In this document: positions 27,873 through 36,467 of the stretch, one piece after another
How positions within the stretch are numbered: position 1 is the stretch's first letter
Layout: each line of letters starts with the position of its first letter
Source: Aeropyrum sp.
Lineage (GTDB): Archaea > Thermoproteota > Thermoprotei_A > Sulfolobales > Acidilobaceae
NCBI GenBank assembly: GCA_015521685.1
Contig: WANT01000047.1
Span: 27,278-91,277 of the forward strand
Direction: 5' to 3'
Length of the DNA: 64,000 bases
Notes under the pieces: model-generated
What the model was told of the DNA's origin: nothing
The model's database searches: none
Seen by the model: only the letters and a program-made list of their open reading frames with translations
Made by a program: the position numbers and the translations under genes

Positions 27873-28397
27873 TTGGACCCTGTCGCCGAGTCGTTCAGAA
27901 GGATCGTTGAAGAGATATACTGGCAGGAGAGTCTCGAGGAAGCAGAGAGAACCCTAGAGGAGAGGATCCGCAATATGGATAGAGACCTAAGAGAGCTCCT
28001 GTTAGAAAGAAGAAGAGAGTATTGCGGGGACCCCAAGTCTGTCCTCTCAGTTCTAAGCCTGGAGGCCTTACTATCGTCTGACGATAATGCTGATTCAACT
28101 GAAAAGAAGCTAGCCGTCCTCAAGGCTATGGTGAGCTCTGCCTTCCTCCTACAGTGCACTCCTACTTGGCAAGAGCTCGATAGCGAGGAGAAGGCGTGGA
28201 TTCTAGCTCCATTGTACAGGGCTAGCTATGGCCTAGAGCTAGCCTCAAAGGGTTCGCACGTAGATGAATTCCATTTGAGCCACGCTGTGGAGATGCTGGA
28301 AATCGCTCTACAGAGAGCGGAGATGCTGGGGCTGATAGAGGAGATGAGGGAGCATATAGAGAAGCTGGCGAGCAAGCTCCTAGAAGAGAGCATCTAG
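27873..28397 (+). CDS. Conserved hypothetical helical protein
   Basis: 174 residues, predicted almost entirely alpha-helical and acidic (SLEEAERTLEERIRNMDRDLRELL; LSHAVEMLEIALQRAEMLGLIEEMREHIEKLASKLLEES). TPR-like or bundle packing is possible, but no family is recognised. TTG start with GGTGG about 10 bases upstream. Lies between thrC (divergent) and tRNA-Tyr (convergent). Confidence 0.65.
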   Translation: MDPVAESFRRIVEEIYWQESLEEAERTLEERIRNMDRDLRELLLERRREYCGDPKSVLSVLSLEALLSSDDNADSTEKKLAVLKAMVSSAFLLQCTPTWQELDSEEKAWILAPLYRASYGLELASKGSHVDEFHLSHAVEMLEIALQRAEMLGLIEEMREHIEKLASKLLEESI

Positions 28398-28520
28398 CCC
28401 TTCCTAGGTATGCATAATGGCATATTTCACTTCAGGAGAATGAGTTAGCCTATCTACCCATAATCTCTGAACTCAAGGTGGAGTTTAGCTATGGAGGAGC
28501 TTGTGGACCGGGGATTCCGG

Positions 28521-28545
28521 GGCGGGACCAGTGGTTGGTCCCGCC
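28521..28545 (-). repeat. Inverted repeat across the 3' end of tRNA-Tyr
   Basis: GGCGGGACCA (28521-28530) and its exact complement TGGTCCCGCC (28536-28545) are separated by 5 bases, the second half being the 3' acceptor strand plus CCA of tRNA-Tyr. GGCGGGACCA also occurs at 28640-28649 spanning the gene's 5' end, so the trailer repeats the tRNA 5' sequence. The trailer could pair with the 3' acceptor strand in the precursor. Confidence 0.6.
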
Positions 28546-28645
28546 GCGGGGATTCGAACCCCGGACCACCCGGTATCTGCGGTTCTACACCGGGCTCGCC
28601 CGTGTCCCACTACAGCCGGGCGCTCTGCCGCTGAGCTACGGCGGG
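28536..28645 (-). tRNA. tRNA-Tyr (GTA) with a 35-nt intron at 37/38
   Basis: On the minus strand: acceptor CCCGCCG/CGGCGGG, D arm GCTC...GAGC, anticodon stem CCCGG/CCGGG, anticodon GTA (28611-28613), T arm CGGGG-TTCGAAT-CCCCG, discriminator A and encoded CCA. The intron is 28575-28609. CTGT (positions 32-35) pairs with GCAG at the intron end, flanked by 3-nt bulges AGT and ATA, and an inner ACACGGGC/GCCCGGTGT stem: a canonical bulge-helix-bulge site. A 10-base copy of the gene's 5' end lies just beyond its 3' end. Confidence 0.95.
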
Positions 28646-28762
28646 ACCATACTAATCAAGTCTATCTCTGGAACCTATAAGGTTTGAATGAGAGCAAATC
28701 TAATCTACGTTAAAGCCTCTTAACGGTATATTGATTGACTTAGTATTATGGTCTGTATTAGG

Positions 28763-28816
28763 GCGATGAGGATAGGTGGGCTTTTCTGATGTAGTGAGGA
28801 GTGCGGTCGTAGCCGA
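28763..28816 (+). ncRNA. Possible C/D box small RNA
   Basis: C-like GCGATGA (28763-28769), D' CTGA (28786-28789), C'-like GTGAGGA (28794-28800) and D-like CCGA (28813-28816) occur in order with spacers of 16 and 12 bases. GGGC (28761-28764) and GCCC (28817-28820) could close the ends. TATA-like GGTATATTG lies at about 28727-28735. Each of the C, C' and D boxes is one base off consensus, so this is weaker than the element at 21131. No ORF lies here. Confidence 0.35.
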
Positions 28817-28891
28817 GCCCATATGAGGCAGCAATAGCTTCATATCTGGATAAGGCAGAATTGATAGAATTAGGTGTGTAAGGGTGGTGCT

Positions 28892-29383
28892 ATGACTAGT
28901 CTTAAGTTAGAAGTTGTGGATATAGAGATTCCTGAAGGAGCTAATATAATTATAGGGAAAAGCCATTTTATCAAAACCGTAGAGGATATATACGAAGTTC
29001 TGGTAACTAGTTGTCCTTCACTAAAGTTCGGCATCGGATTCTGCGAGGCCTCAGGGAAGAGGCTAGTAAGGCATGACGGAAATGATGAAGAGCTTCGGCA
29101 GGCGGCGATCAAGGCATGCCTTAAGATAGGTGCTGGCCACGTCTTCGTGATTTACATTAAGGGTGGGTGGCCTATCAATGTCCTCAACGCTCTGAAGAAT
29201 GTTCAGGAAGTGGTGTCGGTTGAGGCGGCCACTGCCAACCCTGTGAAGGTCATTGTAGCCGATCTCGGGGAGCAGAGAGCGTTACTAGGGGTTGCAGACG
29301 GCTTCAAACCTCTGGGTGTGGAGTCTGAGGAGGATATTCGGGAGAGGAAGGAGTTTCTAAGGAAGATAGGGTACAAGAGGTAA
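28892..29383 (+). CDS. Adenosine-specific kinase family protein
   Basis: Matches the archaeal family PF04008 (adenosine-specific kinase fold): [56 protein letters not shown], and the [28 protein letters not shown] end. About 164 residues, cytoplasmic. Structures in the family bind adenosine and AMP, but the reaction in cells is little known. The frame opens at GTG 28874; the ATG at 28892, preceded by GGGTGGTG, is preferred. Confidence 0.88.
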   Translation: MTSLKLEVVDIEIPEGANIIIGKSHFIKTVEDIYEVLVTSCPSLKFGIGFCEASGKRLVRHDGNDEELRQAAIKACLKIGAGHVFVIYIKGGWPINVLNALKNVQEVVSVEAATANPVKVIVADLGEQRALLGVADGFKPLGVESEEDIRERKEFLRKIGYKR

Positions 29384-29403
29384 CGCCACAGCCACGCCTA
29401 AGC

Positions 29404-31278
29404 CTATCTAGCCTTATCTAAACCTAGTTTTTCTTTGATCCACTTGAGTTTGATCTCAAGCCTCTTCCTCCTATGCCTTGGAGAGGACAGAATGCTGTGG
29501 CTATGGCTACCTCTAGTGAAGACTAGTAGGGTGCTATCCTTACCTAGGATCTTCAAGGCTGTATGCATGGCCAGAGCCTGGTCAATGAAGCACCTATAGT
29601 CCTGCATGCTGTGGATTATGAGGAGAGGCGTCTTAACCTTCTCAGCGTTGAATACAGGGCTCCTCTTAACATACTCCTCCAAGTTGTCTAGAGGCGTGCC
29701 ACCAATCTGGTCCACGTCAAACCAATACCCTATATCGGCGGCCCAGAAGTCAGCTATCCAGTCAGCTATACCATTCTCGCTTACCGCTGCCGAGAACTTG
29801 CTAGTCTTAGTTATAATCACATTCGTCATGTAACCGCCGTAGCTGATGCCTGTAACGACGAGGCGGGATTGGTCAGCGTCAACTCTGGCTAGGACCTCGG
29901 AAAGGAAGTCCATGATCTGGTTGAAATCAACCTCGCCGTACTTCCCTCTAATATCCGCGAATTCTTCTGAGTAGCCGTCGCTCCCCCTCGGATTGGAGTA
30001 AGCTACGATAAAGCCTTGGGAGGCGAATAGCTGCATCTCGTAGTGGAACGAGTACCCATACATACCCTTGGGCCCGCCGTGAACGAAGAGTATAAGTGGT
30101 TTAGGCCCCTCGGTATCATCGGGTTCTATGAACCAGCCGTCTATCTGGTCTCCCTGGCTATTTAGACTTATGTGTATGGGCTTGTAGAGCTTGAATTTCT
30201 CTCCGAGCCAGCTATTTATACTAGTCACTTGAAGGACCCTACCGCCGGATAGTCTGTAGACTTCGGTGGGCGATACTGGGTTTGAGGCGGTGAAAACAGT
30301 GTCCACACCGTTCGAGTGAGCCTCGTAGATCACGGAGTCCATCCTTACGAGGTCCTCAACTCCCTTCTCATCAATTACTGCTAGTACGCTCCTACCAGAA
30401 TCTGCGTATACTACGGCTGGCCTTCCGTCTAGCCCTCCAGCTATGGACCATATGTTTCTATCCAGCGAATCGCATGATAGGCACTCAGCACCACCTCCTT
30501 GTAACTTGTATAGTTTGTTGTGGCTCGCTATGCCTATCTCTCTCTTATGAGCTAAGAGGTAGAGCTCCTGCCCTACACACTTTATGCTAGATATAGTAAG
30601 TCCTTCCAGGATAGTTTCTGGCTCCCCGCCCTCCGGCTTAATTCTCTTGAGATGGGTGGTCAAAGGATCCTTCCAGGACTCGAGCGATACGTAGTAAATA
30701 TATCCTCTGCATGATTCGGCCGACGCTACGCCAATCTTCTCCTCGGTTATCTTTTCTACAAAGCCTGAATCGGCATCAACTAGATGTAACTGGTCTGAGA
30801 GGCCAGCTATGAATCCAGCCCCGTCAAACCAAAGGGGTAGCCTGTTAGTCATAACGTAGTCTCCATCGCCATCATAGAAATCCTTCTCTTCAACTGGCGC
30901 TACTACGAGCATCCTCCTAGCATCTAGCCAGGCTAGAGAGGAAATCCCGTGTTTGAACCAGGCTATGCGCCTAGCCTCTCCAAGCCTACCTGCAACGTAT
31001 AGTCCGGAACCCTTCTCCCCTTTACCCGCGGTTCTTCTGCTGGCGAATGCCAGTAGCCGCGAGTCAGGGCTCCACTCAGGCTGCGAGTCTCCCTCTCCCT
31101 GGTAGAAAGACTGCTCTCCAGAGGACCATAGAACGCGGATCTCGTTTCGATACTTATTTGACTCAAGGTCGGGGACTGTGGTCGAAAACGCTATATCTCC
31201 AGATGGCGATATCCTAGGGGAAGATATCCTAACAAGGCGAAGCACTTCTTCCACTCCTAGCTTCCTACGACTAGGCAA
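29404..31278 (-). CDS. S9 (prolyl oligopeptidase) family acylaminoacyl-peptidase
   Basis: Beta-propeller N-terminal part (residues 1 to about 340, WD/PD40-like repeats such as FYQGEGDSQPEWSPDSRLLAF) and an alpha/beta-hydrolase end. The oxyanion region VHGGPKGMYG, nucleophile GISYGGYM and the charge-relay Asp and His (HSMQDYRCF, TRGSHSHS) are present. 624 residues fits acylaminoacyl-peptidases, which remove acylated residues from peptides. No signal peptide. Convergent with the kinase-family gene, 20 bases apart. Confidence 0.9.
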   Translation of the reverse strand: MPSRRKLGVEEVLRLVRISSPRISPSGDIAFSTTVPDLESNKYRNEIRVLWSSGEQSFYQGEGDSQPEWSPDSRLLAFASRRTAGKGEKGSGLYVAGRLGEARRIAWFKHGISSLAWLDARRMLVVAPVEEKDFYDGDGDYVMTNRLPLWFDGAGFIAGLSDQLHLVDADSGFVEKITEEKIGVASAESCRGYIYYVSLESWKDPLTTHLKRIKPEGGEPETILEGLTISSIKCVGQELYLLAHKREIGIASHNKLYKLQGGGAECLSCDSLDRNIWSIAGGLDGRPAVVYADSGRSVLAVIDEKGVEDLVRMDSVIYEAHSNGVDTVFTASNPVSPTEVYRLSGGRVLQVTSINSWLGEKFKLYKPIHISLNSQGDQIDGWFIEPDDTEGPKPLILFVHGGPKGMYGYSFHYEMQLFASQGFIVAYSNPRGSDGYSEEFADIRGKYGEVDFNQIMDFLSEVLARVDADQSRLVVTGISYGGYMTNVIITKTSKFSAAVSENGIADWIADFWAADIGYWFDVDQIGGTPLDNLEEYVKRSPVFNAEKVKTPLLIIHSMQDYRCFIDQALAMHTALKILGKDSTLLVFTRGSHSHSILSSPRHRRKRLEIKLKWIKEKLGLDKAR

Positions 31279-31397
31279 TGACTATTCCCCATAGGCACAG
31301 TTGGAACGCCAAGAGTGTAAATATAGAGCTGTAAAGCAAGTACATCAGCAAAAAGAGGAAAAGCCGCTTAAGTAAGACAATGTCTTTATCTGGAGCG
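31279..31397. other. Intergenic, upstream of S9 peptidase and RNA candidate
   Basis: No gene seen. The left part holds the S9 peptidase promoter. CGCTTAAGTAAG near 31364-31375 could be a TATA-like box about 25 bases before the RNA candidate that follows. Confidence 0.35.
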
Positions 31398-31478
31398 GCC
31401 GGGAGCAGACCCCCGCCCCGCCTAGAGCCCTAGGCCTATTCGGGCCTAGCTATGAAAGGCGGCTTCCCTCCCGGCACA
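31398..31478 (+). ncRNA. Candidate H/ACA-type small RNA
   Basis: A single long hairpin is drawn directly from the sequence: base stem GCCGGGAG (31398-31405) with CTCCCGGC (31468-31475), an internal loop, upper stem CCGCC (31418-31422) with GGCGG (31458-31462), a K-turn-like TAGAG opposite CTATGAAA, then CTAGGCC/GGGCCTAG around loop TATTC. ACA (31476-31478) follows the base stem at once. From the upper stem to ACA is 13 bases, near the 14-16 usual in archaeal H/ACA guides. The 5' pocket strand is long (12 bases). Target not identified. Confidence 0.5.
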
Positions 31479-31598
31479 CACAAGCACTTATCCGAAGCTA
31501 GGCTATCGTATAGCGGCTGAACCGCGAGGGCGAGCGAGTTGAGGGTTCGAAGCCAATGGTTGGAGGGTTAGGGTATGTTTTGTTCATGCGAAAAACTT
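31479..31598. other. Intergenic sequence after the RNA candidate
   Basis: About 120 GC-rich bases with a small hairpin (GCGG-ctgaa-CCGC near 31517-31529) and a tRNA-T-arm-like GGTTCGAAGCC near 31542. No cloverleaf can be drawn and no ORF is convincing. It may be part of a longer RNA with the preceding element, since GCTAGGC here is complementary to GCCTAGC in that hairpin. Confidence 0.3.
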
Positions 31599-32315
31599 TC
31601 AGTGTCTGGGCGGTAGTAATCCTCCGAGGTCCTCGATCTCCTTTGAAGCCTCTTCTAGGTCCTTGAAGGTGTCAATGCTCCTCCAGTAGTAGGGGGGTAT
31701 CTCGTACCTCACTGCTACTAGCTTTTTCATACTGGCCAGTTGTGGGAATGTTGTTTTCTCTATGTCGCCATGGTCTGGCAAATATTTCACTATCTCGCTG
31801 CTCACCGCGTACAGGCCTCCATTGATCCAGTAGTCGTGGATCAGGGGCTTCTCCCTGAATCCCGAGACGTTGCTGTCTTCCAGCTCTAGAATTCCGTAGG
31901 GGCTTCTTAGTGGTACTGCTGCTATGCCCGCAGTGGCTTTCCTTTCCTGGACAAGATTGACTAGAGGTCCTGGATCGATGTTAGTCACTATATCACCATT
32001 AACTACCAGGACCACTGGCTCCTTCTCTATAATATGTCTCGCATTCCAGAGAGCTCCCGCAGTACCTAGAGGGCTGTCCTCAACGACGTACGTGATTCTA
32101 ACTCCGAGTCTAGAGCCCGAACCTACCTCTTCGATTATCTTCTCCTTTAGGTATCCGACTAGGAGTACGAACTCCTGAACCCCGTAGTACTTTAGCCACT
32201 CTATTTGGTGCACTAGGACTGGCTTTCCCGCGACTTCAAGGAGGGGTTTAGGCTTTTGCTCTGTGAGAGGTCTTAGCCTCTTGCCATATCCACCAGCTAG
32301 GATTAGCGCTAGCAC
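31599..32315 (-). CDS. Sugar-phosphate nucleotidyltransferase
   Basis: NDP-sugar pyrophosphorylase: ALILAGGYGKRLRPLTEQKPKPLLEVAGKPV is the complete signature (G-G-x-G-T/K-R-L, then PKP), with VVNGDIVTNIDP as the metal-binding block and GGLYAVSSEIVKYLP. 238 residues, without the C-terminal beta-helix of longer relatives. Makes an activated sugar (mannose or glucose type) for glycans in the cytoplasm. It lies downstream of a Ser/Thr-rich surface protein that may be glycosylated. Sugar and base are not determined. Confidence 0.88.
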   Translation of the reverse strand: MLALILAGGYGKRLRPLTEQKPKPLLEVAGKPVLVHQIEWLKYYGVQEFVLLVGYLKEKIIEEVGSGSRLGVRITYVVEDSPLGTAGALWNARHIIEKEPVVLVVNGDIVTNIDPGPLVNLVQERKATAGIAAVPLRSPYGILELEDSNVSGFREKPLIHDYWINGGLYAVSSEIVKYLPDHGDIEKTTFPQLASMKKLVAVRYEIPPYYWRSIDTFKDLEEASKEIEDLGGLLPPRH

Positions 32316-32441
32316 TTCTCGTCAGCCCTAAATGGTGAAAAATGGGTGTGTGCAATATTATGTTTGAGGGTTAAAAAATTAAAACGATATTGTAAAAGAC
32401 TATTCTTGAATGGCCAGTTATCCGCAATGCTTGTTGTTTGA

Positions 32442-34040
32442 TCACTTGTTTCTTAGCAGGAAGTATGCAGCACCTGCTAGTGCGAGAAGGATGGCCGCAG
32501 CAGCTCCAGCCACAATCGATACTGGTATTCCCTCGTCACCACCAGATTCAGATGGGGTCTCGCCTTCATCTTCCTCCCTAGGTGTCTCCCCGGTCTCGGA
32601 GGTCTGCTCCTTTGTTGTATTATCTTCAGTCATTGTTGTTTCTGTCCTCGCGTCACCAGGTTTCTCGGTCTTTTGCGTCTTGGTCTCTTCGCCAACCGTC
32701 TCGGTTGTTGTGGTTGTTGTGGTTTCCTCGCCACCAACGCTTATCTGTGGAGTGGTCTCGGCTTTAGCAATGTTGTAAGAGGACTCATCAAGACTGGTAA
32801 AGCCTATGGCAATGAGCACTATTTTTACGTCGTCAGTGCTTATTCCGTAGGGATCTTCTATTAGTTTCCTCTCTAGCTCGTTCAATCCTGACGTTGGGAC
32901 CCCTTTCTTTACACGCTGCTGGAATAGAAGCTCGAATTTCCAGCTACTCCAGTCTCCCTCCCCGCTTGGCATTAGGGCGGCTTTGAACGTTATCGTAGCG
33001 ACACCGCCTGGGGAGCTGGTGGTGAACTCGGAGTAGAAGCCATCCGAGCGGTCTGGGTCAGCCTGGCTATCGGGGCCTATGTTGGTGTTGAAGGCTGTCT
33101 GGCCAACGAGCTTTCCAAGATAGTATACCTCGATAGCAACTGCAACGTGGGATGCATTAGAGGATGAGCCCTCAGCCTCTAGCTTGTAAGTTATAATGTA
33201 TTCCTCGCTGGTCTCCTCGAGAGATATGGAGAAGACAGGCTCAGAGCGGAATTCGACACTAACACTGGTTGTCGTTGGCTCTAGCTGGCTATAGAAGGGC
33301 TCGTCCTCGTCATAGTATGTGGTGGTATCCACGGGAGGATACTCTGTAGTCTCTGTCCCAGTATACGTTGTGGTGTACTCTGACTCAGGTTGCTCTACAA
33401 AGTCGATCTCATCTACTGCAACTTGACCCACCTGCATATATTGGTCCGAAACCATGATTGAGAATTCGGCGTCGACGAGTATAGACACTCTATTCTCGAA
33501 TGCGTCCCGCAGAGACTCTAGATACGACTGGCCAATAGTGTTGCTTGTGAAGATTATGTCTAGCCTCTCCTCGCTAACCTCCACCGCTCCAGATGACGAT
33601 ATCGAGCCCCACGGTCCCTCAAGAGTTATGTATGACTGTTGCAATGACATCCCGGGCATAGACATAACAACGCTATCAATCTGCAGAATAATGCCATCTC
33701 CCTCAAGGCCGATCTCTATGTTGACAGTCACTCCGTAATTTATGTACATATTCTGGCCTTCAAGCGGTCCTGGAGGAGGAAACGTGTTGGCAGGATAGAA
33801 TGATAGTTTGAGGGCTTCGCTACTCGAATAGATCTCGACATACTCGACATCGGCTAGCGATACATCAATAAACGTGCCTCCGTACGCCTGAGAGTAGCTG
33901 TCATTGACAGCGTCCTCAACTACCATGCTGAACTCGCTCTCGCCATACGCCTTGAGAATTGGCGTGGCCTGTAATGCGAGGGCAGATACAAAAAGGAGAG
34001 CGAAAATACTCTTTGTTACCTGCGATAATGATATTTTCAA
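32442..34040 (-). CDS. Secreted, membrane-anchored surface protein with Thr-rich stalk
   Basis: 532 residues. A signal peptide at 1-32 (SIFALLFVSALALQATPILKA), a beta-rich ectodomain, a first Thr/Tyr-rich linker near 245-275, a second beta-rich domain, a Thr/Glu-rich stalk near 440-505 and a C-terminal membrane helix (VSIVAGAAAAILLALAGAAYFLL) followed by RNK. This layout is that of archaeal S-layer-linked or substrate-binding surface proteins, and the stalk is suited to O-glycosylation. The ectodomain resembles no family known to me. Function unknown. Confidence 0.7.
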   Translation of the reverse strand: MKISLSQVTKSIFALLFVSALALQATPILKAYGESEFSMVVEDAVNDSYSQAYGGTFIDVSLADVEYVEIYSSSEALKLSFYPANTFPPPGPLEGQNMYINYGVTVNIEIGLEGDGIILQIDSVVMSMPGMSLQQSYITLEGPWGSISSSGAVEVSEERLDIIFTSNTIGQSYLESLRDAFENRVSILVDAEFSIMVSDQYMQVGQVAVDEIDFVEQPESEYTTTYTGTETTEYPPVDTTTYYDEDEPFYSQLEPTTTSVSVEFRSEPVFSISLEETSEEYIITYKLEAEGSSSNASHVAVAIEVYYLGKLVGQTAFNTNIGPDSQADPDRSDGFYSEFTTSSPGGVATITFKAALMPSGEGDWSSWKFELLFQQRVKKGVPTSGLNELERKLIEDPYGISTDDVKIVLIAIGFTSLDESSYNIAKAETTPQISVGGEETTTTTTTETVGEETKTQKTEKPGDARTETTMTEDNTTKEQTSETGETPREEDEGETPSESGGDEGIPVSIVAGAAAAILLALAGAAYFLLRNK

Positions 34041-34157
34041 CTCTTCATACTCCGCAGCCTATATTATTGGCTACACTTCTAGAGGATACAATACATAGGG
34101 TATAAATATTGCGACAAAACTTGGATGGAGCCATTTCCGTTGAGAACTCAAGATCCT

Positions 34158-35141
34158 TTATTGAGAAGGTGATACAGTTGCTGGTATCCCTAAAACCTTC
34201 TCAACATATTTGGCAGTAAACCACGCATCAGTACTCCTCACACCATCGATCAACACCAGCCTAGGCTTGGCTTCCTCAACATAGGAGACTATCTCTCGGA
34301 ACGTTGCGTGATCGCTGAAGGCTACGTTTATTAATCTATCGCCAGCCCAAGCCGCCGGAGCCCTGAGCTCCCACCCAGTGAGCCTTACGTGTATGCCAGG
34401 CCTCCTCGAGTAGCTTTTGACTTTGCTCATGTGTGCAAAGACTATTGCCGAGTAATCTATATTATCGCCCGAATATATCCTGAGGGGCTCAACATCAACG
34501 CCATAAAACTCAGAAGCGATCCTAGCTAGAGCAACGGTTCTACTATCAGCCATGAACTCCAGCCTGACGCCTCTAAGCCTGAGTTGAGCCATAACTTCCT
34601 GAAGCTTGCCATGATATCCGTATATCCACACAGGCCCCTCTCCGATGAACCTGTCAATAATCTCCATCAGAGCAGCCAGAGCATCCCACTCACCCCACCT
34701 CCTCTGAAGCCTAGGGCTGCCGTAGGTGGCATCAACTACAAGGCAGTCAAGACCCTTGAGGGGGGGCGTGCCCGGCATTTTAAAGTCGCTCGTATAGCCG
34801 TATGAACCCTCAGCAGTCTCCACTAGGACCTGTGCACTCCCGGCTATATGCCTAGCCTTGAGTAGCCTCACCCTCTCCCCATCAAACTCCATGGACCCTC
34901 CGTAAGGGAGTTCAACCCTCTTCTCCAGCGGGACTCGATAACCTAGCACATCAAGGAATTTGAATGTGTACGGAGTAGCAATCACCAACAGGCTCTCCCT
35001 AGCACTCCTCCCCAGCCCCTTAGTGTGATCAGAGTGAGCATGGGTTACCACCCTAATTGGGCGTTTATGGTAACCATCTATAGTGTAGTTAGATCCTAGC
35101 AGTATAGCGCCGCTCTTGGTAACTCGGGCTTTGCAATCCAA
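34158..35141 (-). CDS. Metallo-beta-lactamase fold nuclease-like protein
   Basis: MBL fold with THAHSDHTKG near residue 34 as the metal motif and later ligands in HIAGSAQVLVE, YTSDFK and AFSDHATF, the arrangement of predicted exonucleases related to SNM1 and CPSF/beta-CASP proteins. The middle WIYGYHGKLQEVMAQLR lies where beta-CASP members carry their insert. 327 residues. DNA or RNA end processing is likely but unproven. Sits 78 bases after the heme operon on the same strand. Confidence 0.75.
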   Translation of the reverse strand: MDCKARVTKSGAILLGSNYTIDGYHKRPIRVVTHAHSDHTKGLGRSARESLLVIATPYTFKFLDVLGYRVPLEKRVELPYGGSMEFDGERVRLLKARHIAGSAQVLVETAEGSYGYTSDFKMPGTPPLKGLDCLVVDATYGSPRLQRRWGEWDALAALMEIIDRFIGEGPVWIYGYHGKLQEVMAQLRLRGVRLEFMADSRTVALARIASEFYGVDVEPLRIYSGDNIDYSAIVFAHMSKVKSYSRRPGIHVRLTGWELRAPAAWAGDRLINVAFSDHATFREIVSYVEEAKPRLVLIDGVRSTDAWFTAKYVEKVLGIPATVSPSQ

Positions 35142-35219
35142 ACTGCTAGTCCCACCTCAAGTGGATAGCGCGGGCGCCTTTATCCCAGTTACCCTCTTAG
35201 AGAGCCAGCTAGCATTCTT

Positions 35220-36467
35220 CTAGTCTCTAATGAGCCTAGAAAGCTCGCCCACCAAGATCTCCTCAACTTCATCCAGAGTAACACTACCTTTGAGTGACGC
35301 CTCCTCGAAGAGTCTCTGGAGCGCTCTCACGACCTTCTTAGTATACGCGTTCATAGCCATCTCCAGGACCTCATCAGGAGGCACCTCTCTCTTCAGAGAG
35401 CTTGTAGCCCTCGCGAGCTCCCTTTGGCTGAGCCTGCTTAGAAGCCTGGCGACGGACCTAGAAGCTTCCCTCCCAGGCCTCTTAGCGAGGAGTTCCAAAA
35501 GATCCTTCAGCTCTGACTCAATAATTGACTCGGCTGCTGGGAGCCACTTCAGCCTCTCCCTCAGAGCCCTCCTAGCTTCCTCCTCTAAATGCTTCATGTG
35601 GAATACCCTCCCCTCAACTCTGGGGGTTGCTGGTGGGTTGGAGACGTCTATAACAATCTTAGGCGTATTCCCTTCAAGATCTTCCTCGCTCAAAACGAGA
35701 TGCCCGCCGCCCACTGCTACATAGAGGACGTCGATCCTTCTAACCAGCTCTCGAAGCGCATCAAGAGGTAAAACCTCCCCATCGACACCGCCACACAGTG
35801 CGAGGACCTCGCGTCCTCTGCTAACAGTCCTGTTAAACACCAATAGCAGGGAAGGCTTGGACTTCATGCATAGAAGGTTTGCGATACTCCGAGCTGCCAT
35901 ACCAGCACCAACTACTCCGATCTTAAGCCCCTCTAGGCTCCCAAGAACTCTCTCCGAAAGCTGTACTGCCGCTCCTATATATCCAACCCCGCCTCGCGAG
36001 ATGCCCGTCTCACTCCGAACCCTGGATCCAGCTCTTAGTGCTTTATGGAAGACCTCGTCTAGAAGGGGGGTTGTAAAACCTAGCTCTCGCGCCTTGAGCC
36101 ATGCTAGCCTCACCTGGCCGAGGACCTCGTGGTCTCCTATAATCCGCGACTCGAGACCGGCTGCTACTCTGAAGAGGTGTCGAATCGCGTCGATTCCACG
36201 GAGCTCGACAACCGCGCCTCTTCCACCAGCAGTTGATACTATCATCGATGCAACGTGAGCTAGCAGGCTTTTCGGAGGCTCGTCAAAGTACGCCTCGAAT
36301 CTGTTGCAAGTAGCGAGAACTACAACACCCCTAGAACGGAACCCAAGATCCCTCAGAATATCCTCCCACTTCCCCTCCAGCCTAGAGAGGACCTCACGTC
36401 TAGCAAAGTTAATGTTAGTTCCAACCATGACAACCCTGCTGGTCAGAGCTTCCCCTGTCACAGCCAT
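35220..36467 (-). CDS. hemA: Glutamyl-tRNA reductase
   Basis: First step of C5 heme synthesis: Glu-tRNA to glutamate-1-semialdehyde. The catalytic Cys is in VVLATCNRFEAY (C54). ESRIIGDHEVLGQVRLAW is the catalytic-domain signature, and a Rossmann NADPH domain (VGAGMAARSIANLL) and helical dimerisation end follow. 415 residues. Its ATG overlaps the end of hemC by 10 bases, so translation is probably coupled. Last gene of the hemB-hemL-hemC-hemA operon. The tRNA-Glu it uses is charged by the GluRS at 49-51 kb. Confidence 0.95.
   Translation of the reverse strand: MAVTGEALTSRVVMVGTNINFARREVLSRLEGKWEDILRDLGFRSRGVVVLATCNRFEAYFDEPPKSLLAHVASMIVSTAGGRGAVVELRGIDAIRHLFRVAAGLESRIIGDHEVLGQVRLAWLKARELGFTTPLLDEVFHKALRAGSRVRSETGISRGGVGYIGAAVQLSERVLGSLEGLKIGVVGAGMAARSIANLLCMKSKPSLLLVFNRTVSRGREVLALCGGVDGEVLPLDALRELVRRIDVLYVAVGGGHLVLSEEDLEGNTPKIVIDVSNPPATPRVEGRVFHMKHLEEEARRALRERLKWLPAAESIIESELKDLLELLAKRPGREASRSVARLLSRLSQRELARATSSLKREVPPDEVLEMAMNAYTKKVVRALQRLFEEASLKGSVTLDEVEEILVGELSRLIRD

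Noticed and set aside
31540..31560. GGTTCGAAGCC as a tRNA T loop
   Set aside because: No acceptor or anticodon stem can be formed around it.
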